DNA of 64,000 bases from positions 186,001 to 250,000 of the forward strand of contig JAODUP010000274.1 in NCBI GenBank assembly GCA_025642065.1, written 5' to 3'. The position numbers and the translations under genes are program-made. Of the stretch, positions 10,540 through 21,637 are shown piece after piece (the stretch's first letter is position 1; every line of letters begins with the position of its first letter). This DNA is from Paralvinella palmiformis (taxonomy: Eukaryota; Annelida; Polychaeta; Terebellida; Alvinellidae). The notes under the pieces are model-generated. The model ran no database searches. It was not told the DNA's origin and saw only the letters and a list, made by a program, of their open reading frames with translations.

Positions 10540-10870
10540 TAGTAATATGTGACACTGACGGTGATATAGGCTGCGTCATGGGGTATGAGATGGTCTGTGC
10601 CGTGACATGGGTTGTACCGTAACATGGGATATCATGTGACACTGGCCGTGATATCGGCTATGTCACGGGCTATAAGATGGGCTGTTCGTGAGATGGGCTG
10701 TGCCGTAACATGGGATTTTACGTCATACTGGTTGTGATATAGACTGTGTCAAGGGCCATAAGATGGGCTGGGCCGTAACATGGGATATCGTGTGACACTG
10801 GCTGTGATGTTGGCTGTGTCACGGGCTATGAGATGAGCTGTAACATGGGATATCATGTCAGTGGTCCTGA
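10540..10870. repeat. Degenerate ~65-85-bp minisatellite
   Basis: Units start at GTAACATGGGAT and continue with a GTGACACTGGCTGTGATAT-like block, GGCTGTGTCACGGGC and AGATGGGCTGTGCC. About four divergent copies are seen, with spacer-length variation. Confidence 0.75.
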
Positions 10871-11025
10871 GAGACATTATGGCTGTCGTGTATGATGGTA
10901 TACAACACAGTGTATAAATCAGCATATAACATACTATGCAACATACTATACAACATATACTATACAACATTATATACAGTTTAATATACAACTGAATATA
11001 CACTGATGAGTCGGTAATTGTTTTG
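10871..11025. repeat. AT-rich CATACTATACAACA repeats
   Basis: Degenerate short repeats (ATACTATACAACAT and variants) at about 10920-10975 inside AT-rich spacer. Confidence 0.5.
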
Positions 11026-11029
11026 TATA

Positions 11030-11193
11030 GCCGCTGAAGCTTGTTATGCGTTGGATACGAGGACGAGGGACGACTCCGTCTGAAAACGAGATGCCGAGAT
11101 GAAACACCCAGCAGACCCGACTAACACCCGGATTCGAACCAGCGTTTTTCCTTCTCCAACGCACTTCGCTACCACTTTGCCACACGAGTGCCC
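11030..11193 (-). mobile_element. tRNA-derived SINE, family B-like
   Basis: On the minus strand the head reads GGGCACTCGTGTGGCAAAG with box A around TGGTAGCGAAGTGCGTTGG, and box B is GGTTCGAATCC. The post-box motif GGGTGTTTCATCTCGGC is the family B signature. The 5' head lies at about 11193. Confidence 0.75.
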
Positions 11194-11439
11194 AATAAAC
11201 AACACAACTTGCCATTACGTATCATGCTAAAGAGAAACACAACGCGATATATATTACCCATTAGATGTCACAATATTGAATATACAAATTACACAATATA
11301 GCACATATTATAAGGACATTCGTTAACAACATATACTACGTGAAATAGATCTGAGCCAACATGGCTGCCAGATATAGACAGTAATATGATTGTATTCTAG
11401 GCAGTTGACAAAGGAGATCTTCAGTCACTACGACTTCCA
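11194..11439. other. AT-rich spacer, no gene
   Basis: Unique AT-rich sequence; nothing recognised. Confidence 0.5.
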
Positions 11440-11530
11440 CTACTACTACCACTATGGCACCCGGGTTCAAACCTCGGCCGGGCTATATCAGAAAGGTGTT
11501 TCATCTTTGACACTAAATGATGTTTTGTTG
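11440..11530 (+). mobile_element. SINE family B fragment
   Basis: Box B-like GGGTTCAAACCTC, CGGGCTATATC, then GTGTTTCATCTTTGACAC. The tRNA-like head is missing or decayed. Confidence 0.65.
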
Positions 11531-11562
11531 TTGATATATGCCGACATATCCTAGACATATTC

Positions 11563-11600
11563 ACTCACTCTCTGTGTGTGAGTGAGTGAGTGAGTGATTT
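11563..11600. repeat. (CACT)n / (GAGT)n inverted tetranucleotides
   Basis: A short CACTCACTC stretch faces (GAGT)n, so the two can pair. Confidence 0.85.
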
Positions 11601-11604
11601 TTTT

Positions 11605-11740
11605 TTCTCAGACCATGTAGCCACCACCTGGGGAAATAATCTGATCAGGTCGAACACCGTACACACCCAGATAACATACTGGGATTCGATCCCACGACTG
11701 ACGGGTCTGTATTTCAGTGCATACCTAACTGTGCCATACG
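11605..11740 (-). mobile_element. tRNA-like SINE remnant
   Basis: The minus strand carries TGGCACAGTTAGGTATGCAC (box A-like) and GGGATCGAATCCC (box B-like) at normal tRNA spacing. The (GAGT)n tract at 11577-11597 lies just beyond its 3' end, as expected for an (ACTC)n tail. Confidence 0.6.
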
Positions 11741-12829
11741 GAAACGTCCGTTTGGTGGTTCTTGTTCGTCGTCAAAAGTCCAGTTTATTCCGGAACCGTA
11801 CTTGATGGATGTCTAAAAGATCTGAACTTCGCGGCATAAGTAGTTTGAGTGTGACATATTTAAGCACAGTGGTAGGTCGCATTGAATAAATCTCAATTTT
11901 GTTTTGTTGACCATTGGTTGGCTCTCTCTCTAAGTTTTCGACCATTATTTCGAATTATAGGCGAAGGCGACCGAAAGTCAGTTTTTATAGTTATATTGAT
12001 TAAATCGAAATGTTTTCGTTTTAAATCCCGGCTTTTACCGTACAGCGAAGCCGCTCCACGTCGGGTGTGTCAGGTCAAGTCCGTTTACCTTGTGTACATC
12101 TGTTCTGAAGGGTTTCAACTTTAATTAAATATTTGGCGGGGTTGAGCCAGCTGAGTGGTGGCGCCACCGGCGGTGGTTGGTTGACACGGCCAGATTAAGG
12201 CGACGGTATTAGGGTTAATCCGTTCGATATATTTATCGTCGAATTAACCGACCCAATAACTTTGAGATCCCGTTCAATAATGGCGTCTCGTGGTTATTTC
12301 CGAATAAGCTCGAAAATAACCCCAACAAGGCATTCCTCGTTTGTATTACAAAGTAGCGGGCAGCCAACACCTAGCTTTAATATGTTGACCCTCCCCGGAC
12401 CGTTGTAGACAATGACCGACCCCGGGGGGAGAAATATCCCGACCCGACATCTACCGAACACACCACAAACTAACTGTCGCAGGTCATTATTACCAAATAT
12501 CGTCAGTGACCGGGCGGATGGTTCTGCAGACTAGGGTTTGGTTCATTTATTTCTGGCCAGCGGAAAATAGAGTTATATTAATTGCGGGTTAGACTCTACC
12601 GATTGGTGGGTGATTCGATAGGATTGGCCGCTAAACGGAATTTGAATTTTTTGATTGTTCCGAGACTCACAAAATTGAGACGAAAAAGAATGATCCACGG
12701 ACAGTTTTTGTCATAGAAGGCCGCCAACTTTCCGGTTTGACGTCTGTTGAGTCATACATATAAAATAATTGTCCTAGCACAGTGTCATTAATGCCCTGGC
12801 CTGTCACTGTCGCGATAAACATGTTTTTA

Positions 12830-12834
<5 letters not shown>
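11741..12834. other. Low-repeat stretch, no recognised gene
   Basis: 12120-12660 is unusually free of simple repeats. It has TTAATTAAAT, GTGGCGCCAC (palindromic, near 12156) and several GGTTAAT/TAATTAAC homeodomain-like sites. It could be a regulatory element; no coding evidence. Confidence 0.4.
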
Positions 12835-12835
<1 letters not shown>

Positions 12836-12870
<35 letters not shown>

Positions 12871-12941
12871 CTGCACATTCATCAAGCGACACAGAAAGGA
12901 CCGTCACCTTTTTTTCTCACTCGGTGTGCTCGATGTGTATG

Positions 12942-12978
<37 letters not shown>

Positions 12979-13002
12979 TGTGTGTGTGTGTGTGTGTGTG
13001 TG
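12836..13002. repeat. (TA)n then (CT)n(TG)n microsatellites
   Basis: TA tract at 12836-12870, CT tract from 12956 to 12978, then TG to about 13002. Confidence 0.96.
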
Positions 13003-13573
13003 AATGAATCGGAGAAGCCTTTGTTTCTTTTCAGGCTGGCCGGATTATTTTTTCTCATCGTCATCGAATTTCGTCTCTGTGCGAATTCATATTTTTTGTG
13101 CCTCTTGTTGCTGTTAGAAGTCGCAGGTGAACGGTCACGGTTAACGGAACGGGGTGCCACGAATTGCACCAAAAAAGTGACGGGAAAAGTTTTGCCAAAA
13201 TTTTATTTGCAACTCAGTCTCTCTCTCTCTCTCTCTCTCTGACAGTCGGTTTGCGTCTGTCTGTCTACGTATCACGAATTCGAGTTAACCGTCTATAAAG
13301 TGTTCTCAGTACGTCGAGTAAAATCACTCCATTGAGTCATATGCGACGAAACCGACTGGTCTACCGTTGATTTACGCGTTCACGGAATACAGCACTGACT
13401 CGGTATACTTCGGTAGGCGTATATATCGCTGCCGCGTAGTAGCGAGTGATTTCCGCGAAACCTGGAGACAGCCATTGTCTATTTCGTTGTATCAGAAGCG
13501 ATCTCGGCCAAATTTGCATTCGTTGGCCGAAGAGATAATGCCCGTTACCTGATAGGATGGGACAGTAGGTCTT

Positions 13574-13606
<33 letters not shown>

Positions 13607-13849
13607 AGAGAGATGTTAATTACAGGTTATCACTGTCGTATGTTTAACTTTTTTTGACGACCAGTTCACGCCGTTTATTCTCCGTTCTGTGGTCGGTCTA
13701 TGGCCGGCGGTGAGAGTACTTCCATTCAGTGGCGTTGACCTGCCGAAGGTACTCCGCCTTGGTCGAGTAGAAAATAGTCGCTGATTACGGGTTAGAGTTG
13801 GCTGGTAGATCTGATATCGCCCTTTAGGACGGGCGGCTGGTGGGTGGGT
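13003..13849. other. Spacer with (CT)n and (GA)n tracts
   Basis: Mostly unique sequence holding (CT)n at 13217-13240 and (GA)n at 13574-13612. No gene recognised. Confidence 0.5.
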
Positions 13850-14015
13850 GGTTGGGTGTTTGAGGGGCTTGGGGGGGGGGGGGGGTCAGAACTAACAAAA
13901 GGTGTAAACAGATCGGGAATTCCTCGTTTGAGGCGAACTAGGAACTGATCGGCGGCTGAATCAACGGGAGAGTGAGTGAGTGCGTGAGTGAGTGAGTGAA
14001 TGAGTGAGTTACCGA
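13850..14015. repeat. G-run and (GAGT)n tract
   Basis: GGGTGGGTGG and a long G run at 13870-13885, then (GAGT)n at 13971-14008. Confidence 0.85.
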
Positions 14016-14147
14016 TACATCAGAGCGAAAGGTTATTTACTGTCGCCTCCTATTAGCCACTATGTATGTTAAAGGTCACAGTACTGAGCTACAAACCAAC
14101 CAATCAGATCGTATTATCTCTGTTCGTTATATGTTTCACTAGGAAAT

Positions 14148-14193
14148 TCTCACTCACTCACTCACTCACTCACTCACTCACTCACTCACTCAC
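14148..14193. repeat. (CACT)n microsatellite
   Basis: About 11 CACT units, lying immediately before a SINE head. Confidence 0.97.
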
Positions 14194-14199
14194 TGAAGT

Positions 14200-14365
14200 T
14201 GTTCCGCTGGCTCAGTGGTTAGAACGTTGTGCCACAAGCCTCCAGGTTGTGAGTTCGAATCCATGTCATTCCTGTGTCTGTGGGGATTGTTCCCCCTTGA
14301 CAGATGACCCTCGGACATATGGTCGCGAATTCTGAATTCAGAGTTTGGACGATTCATCAGGAATT
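14200..14365 (+). mobile_element. tRNA-derived SINE
   Basis: Box A-like TGGCTCAGTGGTTAGAACG (from 14209) and box B GAGTTCGAATCC (14251-14262). Its 3' part at 14330-14365 contains the reverse complement of a GATGAATCGTCCA-type block also seen in family C, suggesting a mosaic element. Confidence 0.65.
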
Positions 14366-15269
14366 TTAGTAAAGTCTCGCATCAGTCTCCCGAAGTCTTT
14401 GTGAAACAAAACAAAAAATTCAAAAAGCGAATCGCCCACAACAGTTGGAGCGACGACTAATGAGATTGGCGATGAAACATCTCGGATAGACGAAGTAATA
14501 GAGATATGTGATCGGCGGCGCTAGCTCCGCAGATCCGCGGCTTTCCTCTTTCAATCCGCCCCCCATTACGTCTGGAGCTCGCTCGACCCATTTAGCCTAC
14601 CGCGTATACAGAAGTGGTCACAACGACGATAACAACAACAACAACAATAACAACAACAACAACTGTACACAAATACAATAAACATATCAGACCAAAGCCT
14701 ACATCAACACAGATCGAGTAACAACACCGTTAACCCCCCCCCCCACCAAACGTAAACAATTATACCCGGATGTTATGAGATCGTACTGTAGAGTGTACTT
14801 AGAGTACTCGATCTGAACTGTACAACTGATTACAAACAAAAAATTAAATAAATAAATAAACCAGAACCGATTCGACGTTTATTGATTTCTATCAGTCAGA
14901 AAATTTGATTACGGAACAACGAATCGGGGGATGGGGTGGGGGGATAATCCCGGGGGTTTGTGGGAGGGGGCGGCAATGGAGCGGGAGTGGCGGCTGTCGG
15001 GGATGTAATGCAGGTAAGTACGGAACAAATCGTCCGAGATGTACCTAGCTCGGTGTCATTGATCACTATCTATATAATGGCTCGTCTTGGTCGTCAGGTG
15101 AGCGATAATTAAGGTTGATGGCGGCCCCCAGATCGCCGATACAGTCACCGTTGCTGTTGACGTGTGGTAGCCATGGCTACCGATGTTTATCAAGCGGTTG
15201 ATTATTGATCGTCTAATGTTGTTATCTCGTCGACTGGCTAGATGGTATTAACCACATACTGAAATGACC
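14366..15269. other. Low-repeat stretch, no recognised gene
   Basis: (CAA)n at about 14630-14662, C and G runs, then unique sequence at 14880-15260 including GATAATTAAGG-type AT motifs. No coding signal. Confidence 0.45.
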
Positions 15270-15790
15270 CCTTCCCGATCAGGTACAGAATGGTTAACTT
15301 CGGCTAGACGATGACCCTCTTGTGCTCCCCAACATCCCCCCCCCTTGCCGCGTGCTCTGTTTAGACTCTATTTACACTCTATGACCCACATAGGCGACCT
15401 ACTATAATCCGCTATAAACTAGCAATGACCCCCTTGCGTTCTGGCCTTGAACATGTACGCTTCGAGCATATAACCTACGCAGGTAACCCTCTGTACGTCA
15501 GTTTAAACCAGTTAACAGAGTTTAGTTGATGACACCCTATGAGATTCAGTCTAGGCTATTGCAACTTATGTAGATTACACCCCCCCCCCGCCCGTGTATT
15601 GTGCCTACACCATATAATATTCCAAGGTGACCCTCGGTCCGTATTTCCGGTTTATACTAGTAATAGACCTTCTGTACTCCGGTATGGACCACGAAGCCTA
15701 CAGCGAATTCCCCCCCCCCATCACATCCGTGCGATCAGCTTAAACTATGTTATCTCACACAGGTGACCCTTTACAAGTGGACATTAACTA
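15270..15790. repeat. Degenerate ~140-bp tandem repeat (tentative)
   Basis: AGGTGACCCT or AGGTAACCCT recurs near 15478, 15626 and 15760, each followed by a GTACGT/GTCCGT-like block and preceded by C runs. The array is very decayed. Confidence 0.35.
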
Positions 15791-16109
15791 TCACACATAT
15801 TCCACTAGAAGACCCCATTCCTGTGTTCAAATGTAAATGAGTTAGGCCTAATTCACGTAACCGAATCCACCCCCCGTCCGAACACAGCATAAAATGTGTG
15901 CCTTGATCCCTCTCCACGTCACCACCACATCAACGCCACTGACACCAAGATGACACCGTGATGACACCAAGATGACACCAAGTTGGCACTGATGTGATTT
16001 TAACAAGCTCTAGTCTTTAAACAAACGACGCTGTTCTATGGACTATATTTCGCCAGCTACATTCCGACTGGTTGATGTAGGAATTTAAATTTATTCTTAG
16101 GTTATTTTT
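15791..16109. other. Spacer, no gene
   Basis: GATGACACCAAGATGACACC-like short direct repeats at about 15940-15985; otherwise nothing. Confidence 0.5.
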
Positions 16110-16295
16110 CTGGCGCGCGCGCGCGCGTGTGTGTGTATGTGTTTGTGTGTCAGAAAAAATAATTTTCGGTTCATTTGTCTGGACGAGTGACCCGAATATT
16201 GTCCTCTGTTATATCTGAGTGTGTGTTTAACTCAGAAGATACCAGACACACACACACACACACACACACGCGCGCGCGCGCACGTACACACTCAT

Positions 16296-16326
<31 letters not shown>

Positions 16327-16460
16327 CGGGTATTGTATGTGGCCTGCGTGATCTATATGATAGGCATTATCCAACATAGGCGTTATATACATAATAATAC
16401 ACAATATTAATAGTTTAGTCTACCCTGGAGTTATGTCACACTATTATATATATATATACA

Positions 16461-16495
<35 letters not shown>
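16110..16495. repeat. (GC)n(TG)n, (CA)n(GC)n and two (TA)n tracts
   Basis: GC/TG at 16111-16150, CA/CG at 16245-16281, TA at 16296-16323 and 16445-16493. The first two form facing GT...AC arms that could pair. Confidence 0.95.
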
Positions 16496-16564
16496 AGACA
16501 AATTTGAATGTCATCTAAGTGTAAACTAGGAAGTGACACCACGTATTTTAGTATCAAATTTATA

Positions 16565-16865
16565 CCTCTCATAAGGTGTGATATAGCACAGCCGAGTGAT
16601 ATATGGCACTGGTATGATATATATTGCATTCCGATGTTTGTTAGTTCACGCTCATTCCACAACAATACACACTTTGACACATTTGACGATTTTTTTTTTG
16701 TATCACACATTGCTAGTACATCGCGTCTACCTGATATATGGCCCAGGTATGACTCGTTAGACAGGTGTGATATATGACAAAGGTATGATATATGACAAAG
16801 GTATGATATATGACAAAGGTATGATATATGACAAAGGTACGATATACGGCAGCGGCATGATAATT
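16565..16865. repeat. 18-bp minisatellite
   Basis: GATATATGACAAAGGTAT-type units are clean at about 16766-16845. Diverged forms (GATATATGGCACTGGTAT) extend upstream to 16565. Confidence 0.8.
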
Positions 16866-16919
16866 GTCACCTGTTATATACCGCTATCTTGTGCCATCTC
16901 TCTCCAGTATGTGACATGA

Positions 16920-17016
16920 TTGATAGATAATGTCGTAGAATGACAACATATGGCCGTACGGGTTATGTGGTGGGACATAATGTCCTGATTCGTGCGGCCT
17001 ATATACCTGGATGGAC
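16920..17016 (+). repeat. Family C-related repeat, segment b
   Basis: GATAATGTCGTAGAATGACA, GGTGGGACATAATG and TATATACCTGGATGGAC match the second half of 6072-6217. It runs directly into (CA)n(GC)n at 17014-17098. Confidence 0.7.
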
Positions 17017-17100
17017 ACACACACACACACACACACACGCGCGCGCGCGCAGACACACACGTACGCGCGCGCGCGCACACATACACACACACACACATAT
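17017..17100. repeat. (CA)n(GC)n compound microsatellite
   Basis: Alternating CA and CG tracts (Z-DNA-prone purine-pyrimidine alternation). Confidence 0.96.
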
Positions 17101-17150
17101 ATACGGCTGTAGTTGATTGGCTTGTTGCTTGGCGGCTTTTAAAAAAAAAA

Positions 17151-17250
17151 CAGCATGAAAGGTCGCCACTCCGGATTTAGTCCCCTGAAGAATCGTCCAG
17201 AGTTTGAATCCACGGTTGGAGTTTCTCTGTGCCTTATTTTACACAGGTAA
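17151..17250 (+). repeat. Family C repeat, copy c
   Basis: CAGCATGAAAGGTCGCC, CCTGAAGAATCGTCCAGAG and a TTTACACAGGTAAAACACA end. (CA)n(GA)n follows at 17251-17300. Confidence 0.8.
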
Positions 17251-17262
17251 AACACACACACG

Positions 17263-17299
<37 letters not shown>

Positions 17300-17300
17300 G
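17251..17300. repeat. (CA)n(GA)n microsatellite
   Basis: Forms the 3' extension of the family C copy. Confidence 0.96.
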
Positions 17301-17779
17301 AGAGTTAGTGTGTGTATGTGTCAGTGGCTACTGTGTGGTTGAATGGTGCTAATATTTACTGTTGTTGTGTGTGACCTTCCCTTTTATTGTAGCACATTCA
17401 TAATCCAAGGTCATAAGGTGTCTTTTATATCATGTAACATCCGTCACACTTATAGGACTCTCATATTTACTGTGTTCCATGACTCTTATCTACCAACACC
17501 AACACCCTCCCATTACCCCTCCCCCCCTTCCTCCTCTGTTATATAAGCCCGTAGACGTTGTCGAGTAAGTAACTCGTCTTCCTGTGGTATTTTACCAATT
17601 TATCAACATGGTGGCTCCCGACTGGCACCCAGATTTAATTTCTAAATGTTATGTCAGTTTGAGCTAAAATCCACATCCACGTCGAATTGGTAACAAGGTG
17701 TTTTGTTGTCAGATGAGTGAGTGAGTGATTGGATGAATGAGTGAGTGGTTAAGTGAGGGTGCAAGTGAGTAATTTGCCT
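17301..17779. other. Spacer, no gene
   Basis: Unique sequence with degenerate GAGTGAGTG near 17713-17750. No gene seen. Confidence 0.5.
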
Positions 17780-17925
17780 AGCCTTACCGATGATCACACG
17801 TGAGATATATGGTCTGGCTAAGGGGGGGGGGGGTGAACAGCCCACAAATACGGTAACTTGTGAGATTCGAACCCGAACCAGGATATTTGCAATACGGTAC
17901 TTTATCCATTGCGCGCGTGGGCTTG
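17780..17925 (-). mobile_element. tRNA-like SINE remnant
   Basis: The minus strand has GTTCGGGTTCGAATCTCAC (box B) preceded by a degraded box A near CGCGCAATGGATAAAG. The degenerate (GAGT)n at 17713-17750 sits on its 3' side. Confidence 0.5.
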
Positions 17926-18528
17926 TGTGCGTGTGTATCTGTGTGTGTGTGTGTGCGCGTTACAATATTTTGTCTTGATCTAATCCACCCTCATTTCTGG
18001 ATCTTCTGAGTCAACGGTTGAATATCCAGACCGACTAAGCCAGATCTATATGCCCAGATCTCGATGATCCATATGTCCAGGCGTGTGTATGTCGGGATCA
18101 CACGCTGATTGGCAGATTATGTGTAATTGATCCCGAACAGTTGGCAAAGCCATTAGCCATTCCGTGCCTCGGCGGTTATAGAGTTCATGACCTTTTCAAG
18201 CTCAGACCATCCGGATCAGGGATATATATAGGACATTTATAATTGTGTATCCGGTGACGTATATCCGTAATACGATGTGTCCATGGTGATATATGTTATC
18301 ATCATATGTAGATGTTATATCCAGAGGTTAATAATTGGTGATCCATGAAGTACCTGGGGAGGGGGGGGGGTTCGTGAGTGGAGTCCTCATGTGTGGAGTG
18401 GCTGCGTCATATTCGCTCAAACGCACGTACTCATGTTTAGGCTAAATGACTTTAACTTTCTTATCGTTAATATACTTCAGGGTTTTGTGGGCTTATGGTT
18501 ATGATATGACAGTATGATGATGATACAC
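17926..18528. other. Low-repeat stretch, no gene
   Basis: Short (TG)n at 17938-17956, then unique sequence with repeated GATCC/ATATGTCC motifs and a G10 run near 18361. No gene recognised. Confidence 0.45.
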
Positions 18529-18578
18529 TCATTGATTGATTGATTGATTGATTGATTGTAGAGTGAATGAGTGAGCGT
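18529..18578. repeat. (GATT)n(GAGT)n tract
   Basis: About eight ATTG units and a short GAGT tail, followed by CGTTTAACCTTGGCG. A similar CTTGGCG follows the (GAGT)n at 42921-43050. Confidence 0.9.
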
Positions 18579-18700
18579 TTAACCTTGGCGGTGGTCATAG
18601 CTGGCTGAATGAAATTTTCCCCATTGATAGTATGGAATCAAGCTGGAATATTACATCCCAGTTTACAGTGTCTGTGTGTGTGTGTGTGTCTGTGTGTGTG

Positions 18701-18862
18701 TGATGGTTTACGGCCACTTTTGTGCACATGATAGGCTAAATGGGCCGAGCGACCTCCAAAGGTAATGATGAATCCGCCTTCAGATATGCCCACGCCGAGA
18801 TTCGAACACGGGTGGTAGTGATCTGTGGTCCAACACGCTACCGCTAGACCACGGAGGCGCCC
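18701..18862 (-). mobile_element. tRNA-derived SINE, family B
   Basis: The best preserved family B copy. On the minus strand: GGCGCCTCCGTGGTCTAGCG with box A, box B GTGTTCGAATCTCGGCGTGG, CATATCTGAAGG, CCTTTGGAGGTCGCTCGGCC, and a terminal AAAAGTGGCCGTAAACCATC. It sits inside a (TG)n tract on both sides, so the target duplication is probably hidden in the microsatellite. Confidence 0.88.
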
Positions 18863-19315
18863 ATGTGTGTGTGTGTGTGCCAAAAGGTTAAGAAGACTCG
18901 CAACAACCTGGATACCGTGTTGTATCCTGACAGCGGGATGTTTGTAAGGATGTTTTGAGAAGTTGTCGCGTGCTCTGCGCTCCGTCAATGTTCGGAGCAG
19001 ACACCAGGGTGCGCTCGCCACTCTATCTGATGCCCGTCGGTGAGTGCCATTCCTCCTGTTCTGGATCTGCCAGCCACGCCGGGAATACGCTGTCTGTCCG
19101 CCACGGGGTGCCTCCCGCTGTGTGATGATGAAATCGTTGAAAGAGATCCGTAATGGGCGGGGGCTCCCTGGTGGGAGACTCGATCGAACATTGTTGATAC
19201 CACGGTGGCTGTTAGCTGATCCAGAATGCCACATTGGTGAGTGGCATTTGCCAGCCACATCCTTCAGGTCTTCGTGGCAACGTAGTTTTGTTTAATTAAG
19301 TCAGCTTTTACAAGA
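18863..19315. other. Uncharacterised open region
   Basis: Low-repeat sequence with overlapping open frames on the minus strand (to about 206 codons, partly inside the SINE) and on the plus strand (83 codons). Two GGTGAGTG splice-donor-like strings occur at about 19038 and 19223. No domain recognised; coding status doubtful. Confidence 0.3.
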
Positions 19316-19662
19316 AACTTATAAGAAAATATTATTAATAATCGCGCTTCCCACACGCCACCCTCGGCTTTCGGTGGCGCCACCTCACGATATCTCAACA
19401 CCCCAGTAGGTAGTCGGATGTTTATTATGCGGGGGCGCCCCCTGGATAGCGGGAACGCCGCTTTCTTAGAATCGCCATTCTCCGGTTGTGAGGTTAATCA
19501 ACGCCAGAGAAATGTCAGCCAGTGGGAGGTCGGCATCCGATCCTGATTGGTTACCGTCGGATCCGGAACCGGCTCAGCACTAAGTGGACGATATTTACGA
19601 GAAGACATGGAATCCAATCAGCAAATCGTAGCCACGGGATCGGTCTCTAATGTCGGGTATCT
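19316..19662. other. Low-repeat CpG-containing stretch
   Basis: Unique sequence. A second CTCF-like core, GGCGCCCCCTGG, is at 19434-19445 (minus orientation), and a GGTGGCGCCACC palindrome lies near 19373. Confidence 0.4.
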
Positions 19663-19676
19663 CCGCTAGGGGGCGT
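19663..19676 (+). promoter_or_regulatory. CTCF-like motif
   Basis: CCGCTAGGGGGCGT is close to the CTCF core (two differences, one a commonly tolerated G). Motif evidence only. Confidence 0.3.
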
Positions 19677-19999
19677 CGGTACAACATAACGTAAATACAA
19701 TCCCCCTCTATCTGTGTGTGTGTGTGTGTGTATGTTATTTATAATGTTATTTATCCAGAAATCTGTACTACGAGTCCGTTAACCTTTTATAATAAGAACA
19801 CGCACGCACGCACGCACGCACGCAACGCTTTGATGTTCACAGAAGTAGACCATTCAGGATTATAAACGTTCCCTTAGTACTGCTCACAACAAAGCTGACC
19901 TCTGACCTCATTGTTGACCCCCGTATCACCTTATTATTAATATTAGCTCGGCTCTGATTATGTTCCAGATAACTGGCTATATATAGACAACACATCAGA
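19677..19999. repeat. (TG)n and (CGCA)n tracts with spacer
   Basis: TG at 19714-19732 and CGCA at 19799-19823; the rest is unique with no gene. Confidence 0.75.
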
Positions 20000-20445
20000 T
20001 ATGACAGGTAACTCGACAGTGAGGTGTCCTTGGTGTGTCAGTTGTGGAGTGTCCTCGGTGACTCAAATGTTGAGGTGTCTTAGGTAACTCAGGTGTGGCA
20101 TGTGTGTGTGTCCGAGAAAGGTCCAAGGCACATTATTCAGGTGTGAGATGTGCTCTGTAATTCAGGTGCTATGTGGCCTGGCATGTCAGGTGTACGATGT
20201 TCTTCGTGACTCACGTGGGAGATGTAATTTGTGACTCAAGCAACTCAGACCCGAAACACCCTTGGTAACTGAGTTGTGGAATGTCATTGGTAACTCAGCT
20301 GCGAGATGTCTTAATTAATTCAGGTGCGAGATTTCTCTGTAGCTCAGGTATGATATGTCGCGAGATATTATATATGTAGCGATATACGATGGGTGACTCG
20401 TGCTTGCGGTAACTCAGGTGTTGTGGATCTTCGGTAACTCATAAG
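20000..20445. repeat. Degenerate ~30-bp minisatellite
   Basis: AACTCAGGTGTGAGATGTC-like units with CTCGGTGACTC variants, about 14 diverged copies. Confidence 0.75.
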
Positions 20446-20563
20446 TATTGGGTGCCATGTAAGTTACCGATATGCAAATGGAATGAATCTATAATTAATG
20501 GGGCACAGAGTGTAATGGGGGCATATGCGCGTGGCTATGGGGTACTATGTGGTTTATATATAT

Positions 20564-20929
20564 TGTTTGTTTTGTTGTTCGGGGTGAATCCCGAGGCTGT
20601 CGCTTATTCGGCACAACCTCTATGTTGGAGTTGTTGAGAAACCTCCTCCCCCACCACTCACAGGGGAGTTAGTACGGAAAGATGGAGCCGAAATACACTG
20701 AGGGTGGTCACTGCCAGAGTGTTTTACGTCCTCAGGGGATTTTTTAACGTCCCCCTTTATTTTAATTAATTCAGTGAAGACGGCAGCGCCATTTAACGTG
20801 GTCATCCACCCACAATGTTGTGAGCCGAGAAATTAATCCCTGGAAAAGTTTCGACCTCTTACGGGGTTCGAACCTGTGACCGTTGGCACCAAGTGCCGAG
20901 TGCTTAACCGCTAGGCCACCGGAGCTCAC
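20564..20929 (-). mobile_element. tRNA-derived SINE, family A, copy 2
   Basis: Full-length minus-strand copy of the 2539-2897 element, about 95% identical by eye, with intact box A and box B GGTTCGAACCC. It is flanked by GTTTATATATAT at 20552-20563 and 20930-20941, so it landed beside or in a TA-rich target; the right-hand (TA)n continues to 20969. The CAA-rich tail points left. Confidence 0.93.

Positions 20930-20969
<40 letters not shown>
20930..20969. repeat. (TA)n microsatellite
   Basis: TA tract abutting the 5' head of SINE-A copy 2. Confidence 0.96.
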
Positions 20970-20970
<1 letters not shown>

Positions 20971-21139
20971 ACATGGGGGAGTCATAGGTATACTGCTGGT
21001 GGTACATATCTAGCAGTATATGGCTTTGGGGGTGTATATGGTTTAGGTGTCATATCCCTGTCGTGATTTACATGACTGTGTGTGTGTGTGTGGGGGGGGG
21101 GATGAAAATGAATGACTATTTTGGGGGCTAATTTAGGGA

Positions 21140-21372
21140 TATGTGTATACCTAGCGGAGTGGTATATATGTCTATGAAGGGGTATATATGGCTATAAAGG
21201 GGTATATATGGCTAGCGGGGTTATATATGGTTAGGAGGGTATATATGGCTATGCAGGGGTGTGTATGGCTAACGGGATTATATGTGGTTAGGAGGGGTAT
21301 ATGCAGGGCTAAGAGGGGTATATGTGGCAAGAATGACTGGGATTCAGTATATATTGGTAGGATGGGGATATG
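21140..21372. repeat. ~20-24-bp minisatellite
   Basis: GGGGTATATATGGCTA-type units, about ten, with variants (GGTTAGGAG, GCTAACGGG). A (TG)n and G run at 21077-21101 precede it. Confidence 0.8.
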
Positions 21373-21395
21373 ATGATAGTGGGGTGTATTATTCT

Positions 21396-21396
21396 A

Positions 21397-21454
<58 letters not shown>
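21396..21454. repeat. (TA)n microsatellite
   Basis: Pure TA tract inside the previous array's flank. Confidence 0.97.
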
Positions 21455-21456
<2 letters not shown>

Positions 21457-21637
21457 TGGGTAATTATATATGGCTAGGATGGGGTAGATACATGTTAGTT
21501 GGGGATATATACTTGGAATCCGTGGTATAGGATTCTTTTAGTAGGATATATCAAGGAGCAGTATATGTCTAGCAACATTTCACTGTCAGTACATCATTAC
21601 GGGTGTGTTACTGGGAGTGTTTTGTTGGCGGTATATA

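Noticed and set aside
18638..19258. 206-codon minus-strand frame
   Set aside because: About the last third runs through a family B SINE and (TG)n, and two other frames are open over the rest. No domain; kept only as an uncharacterised region.
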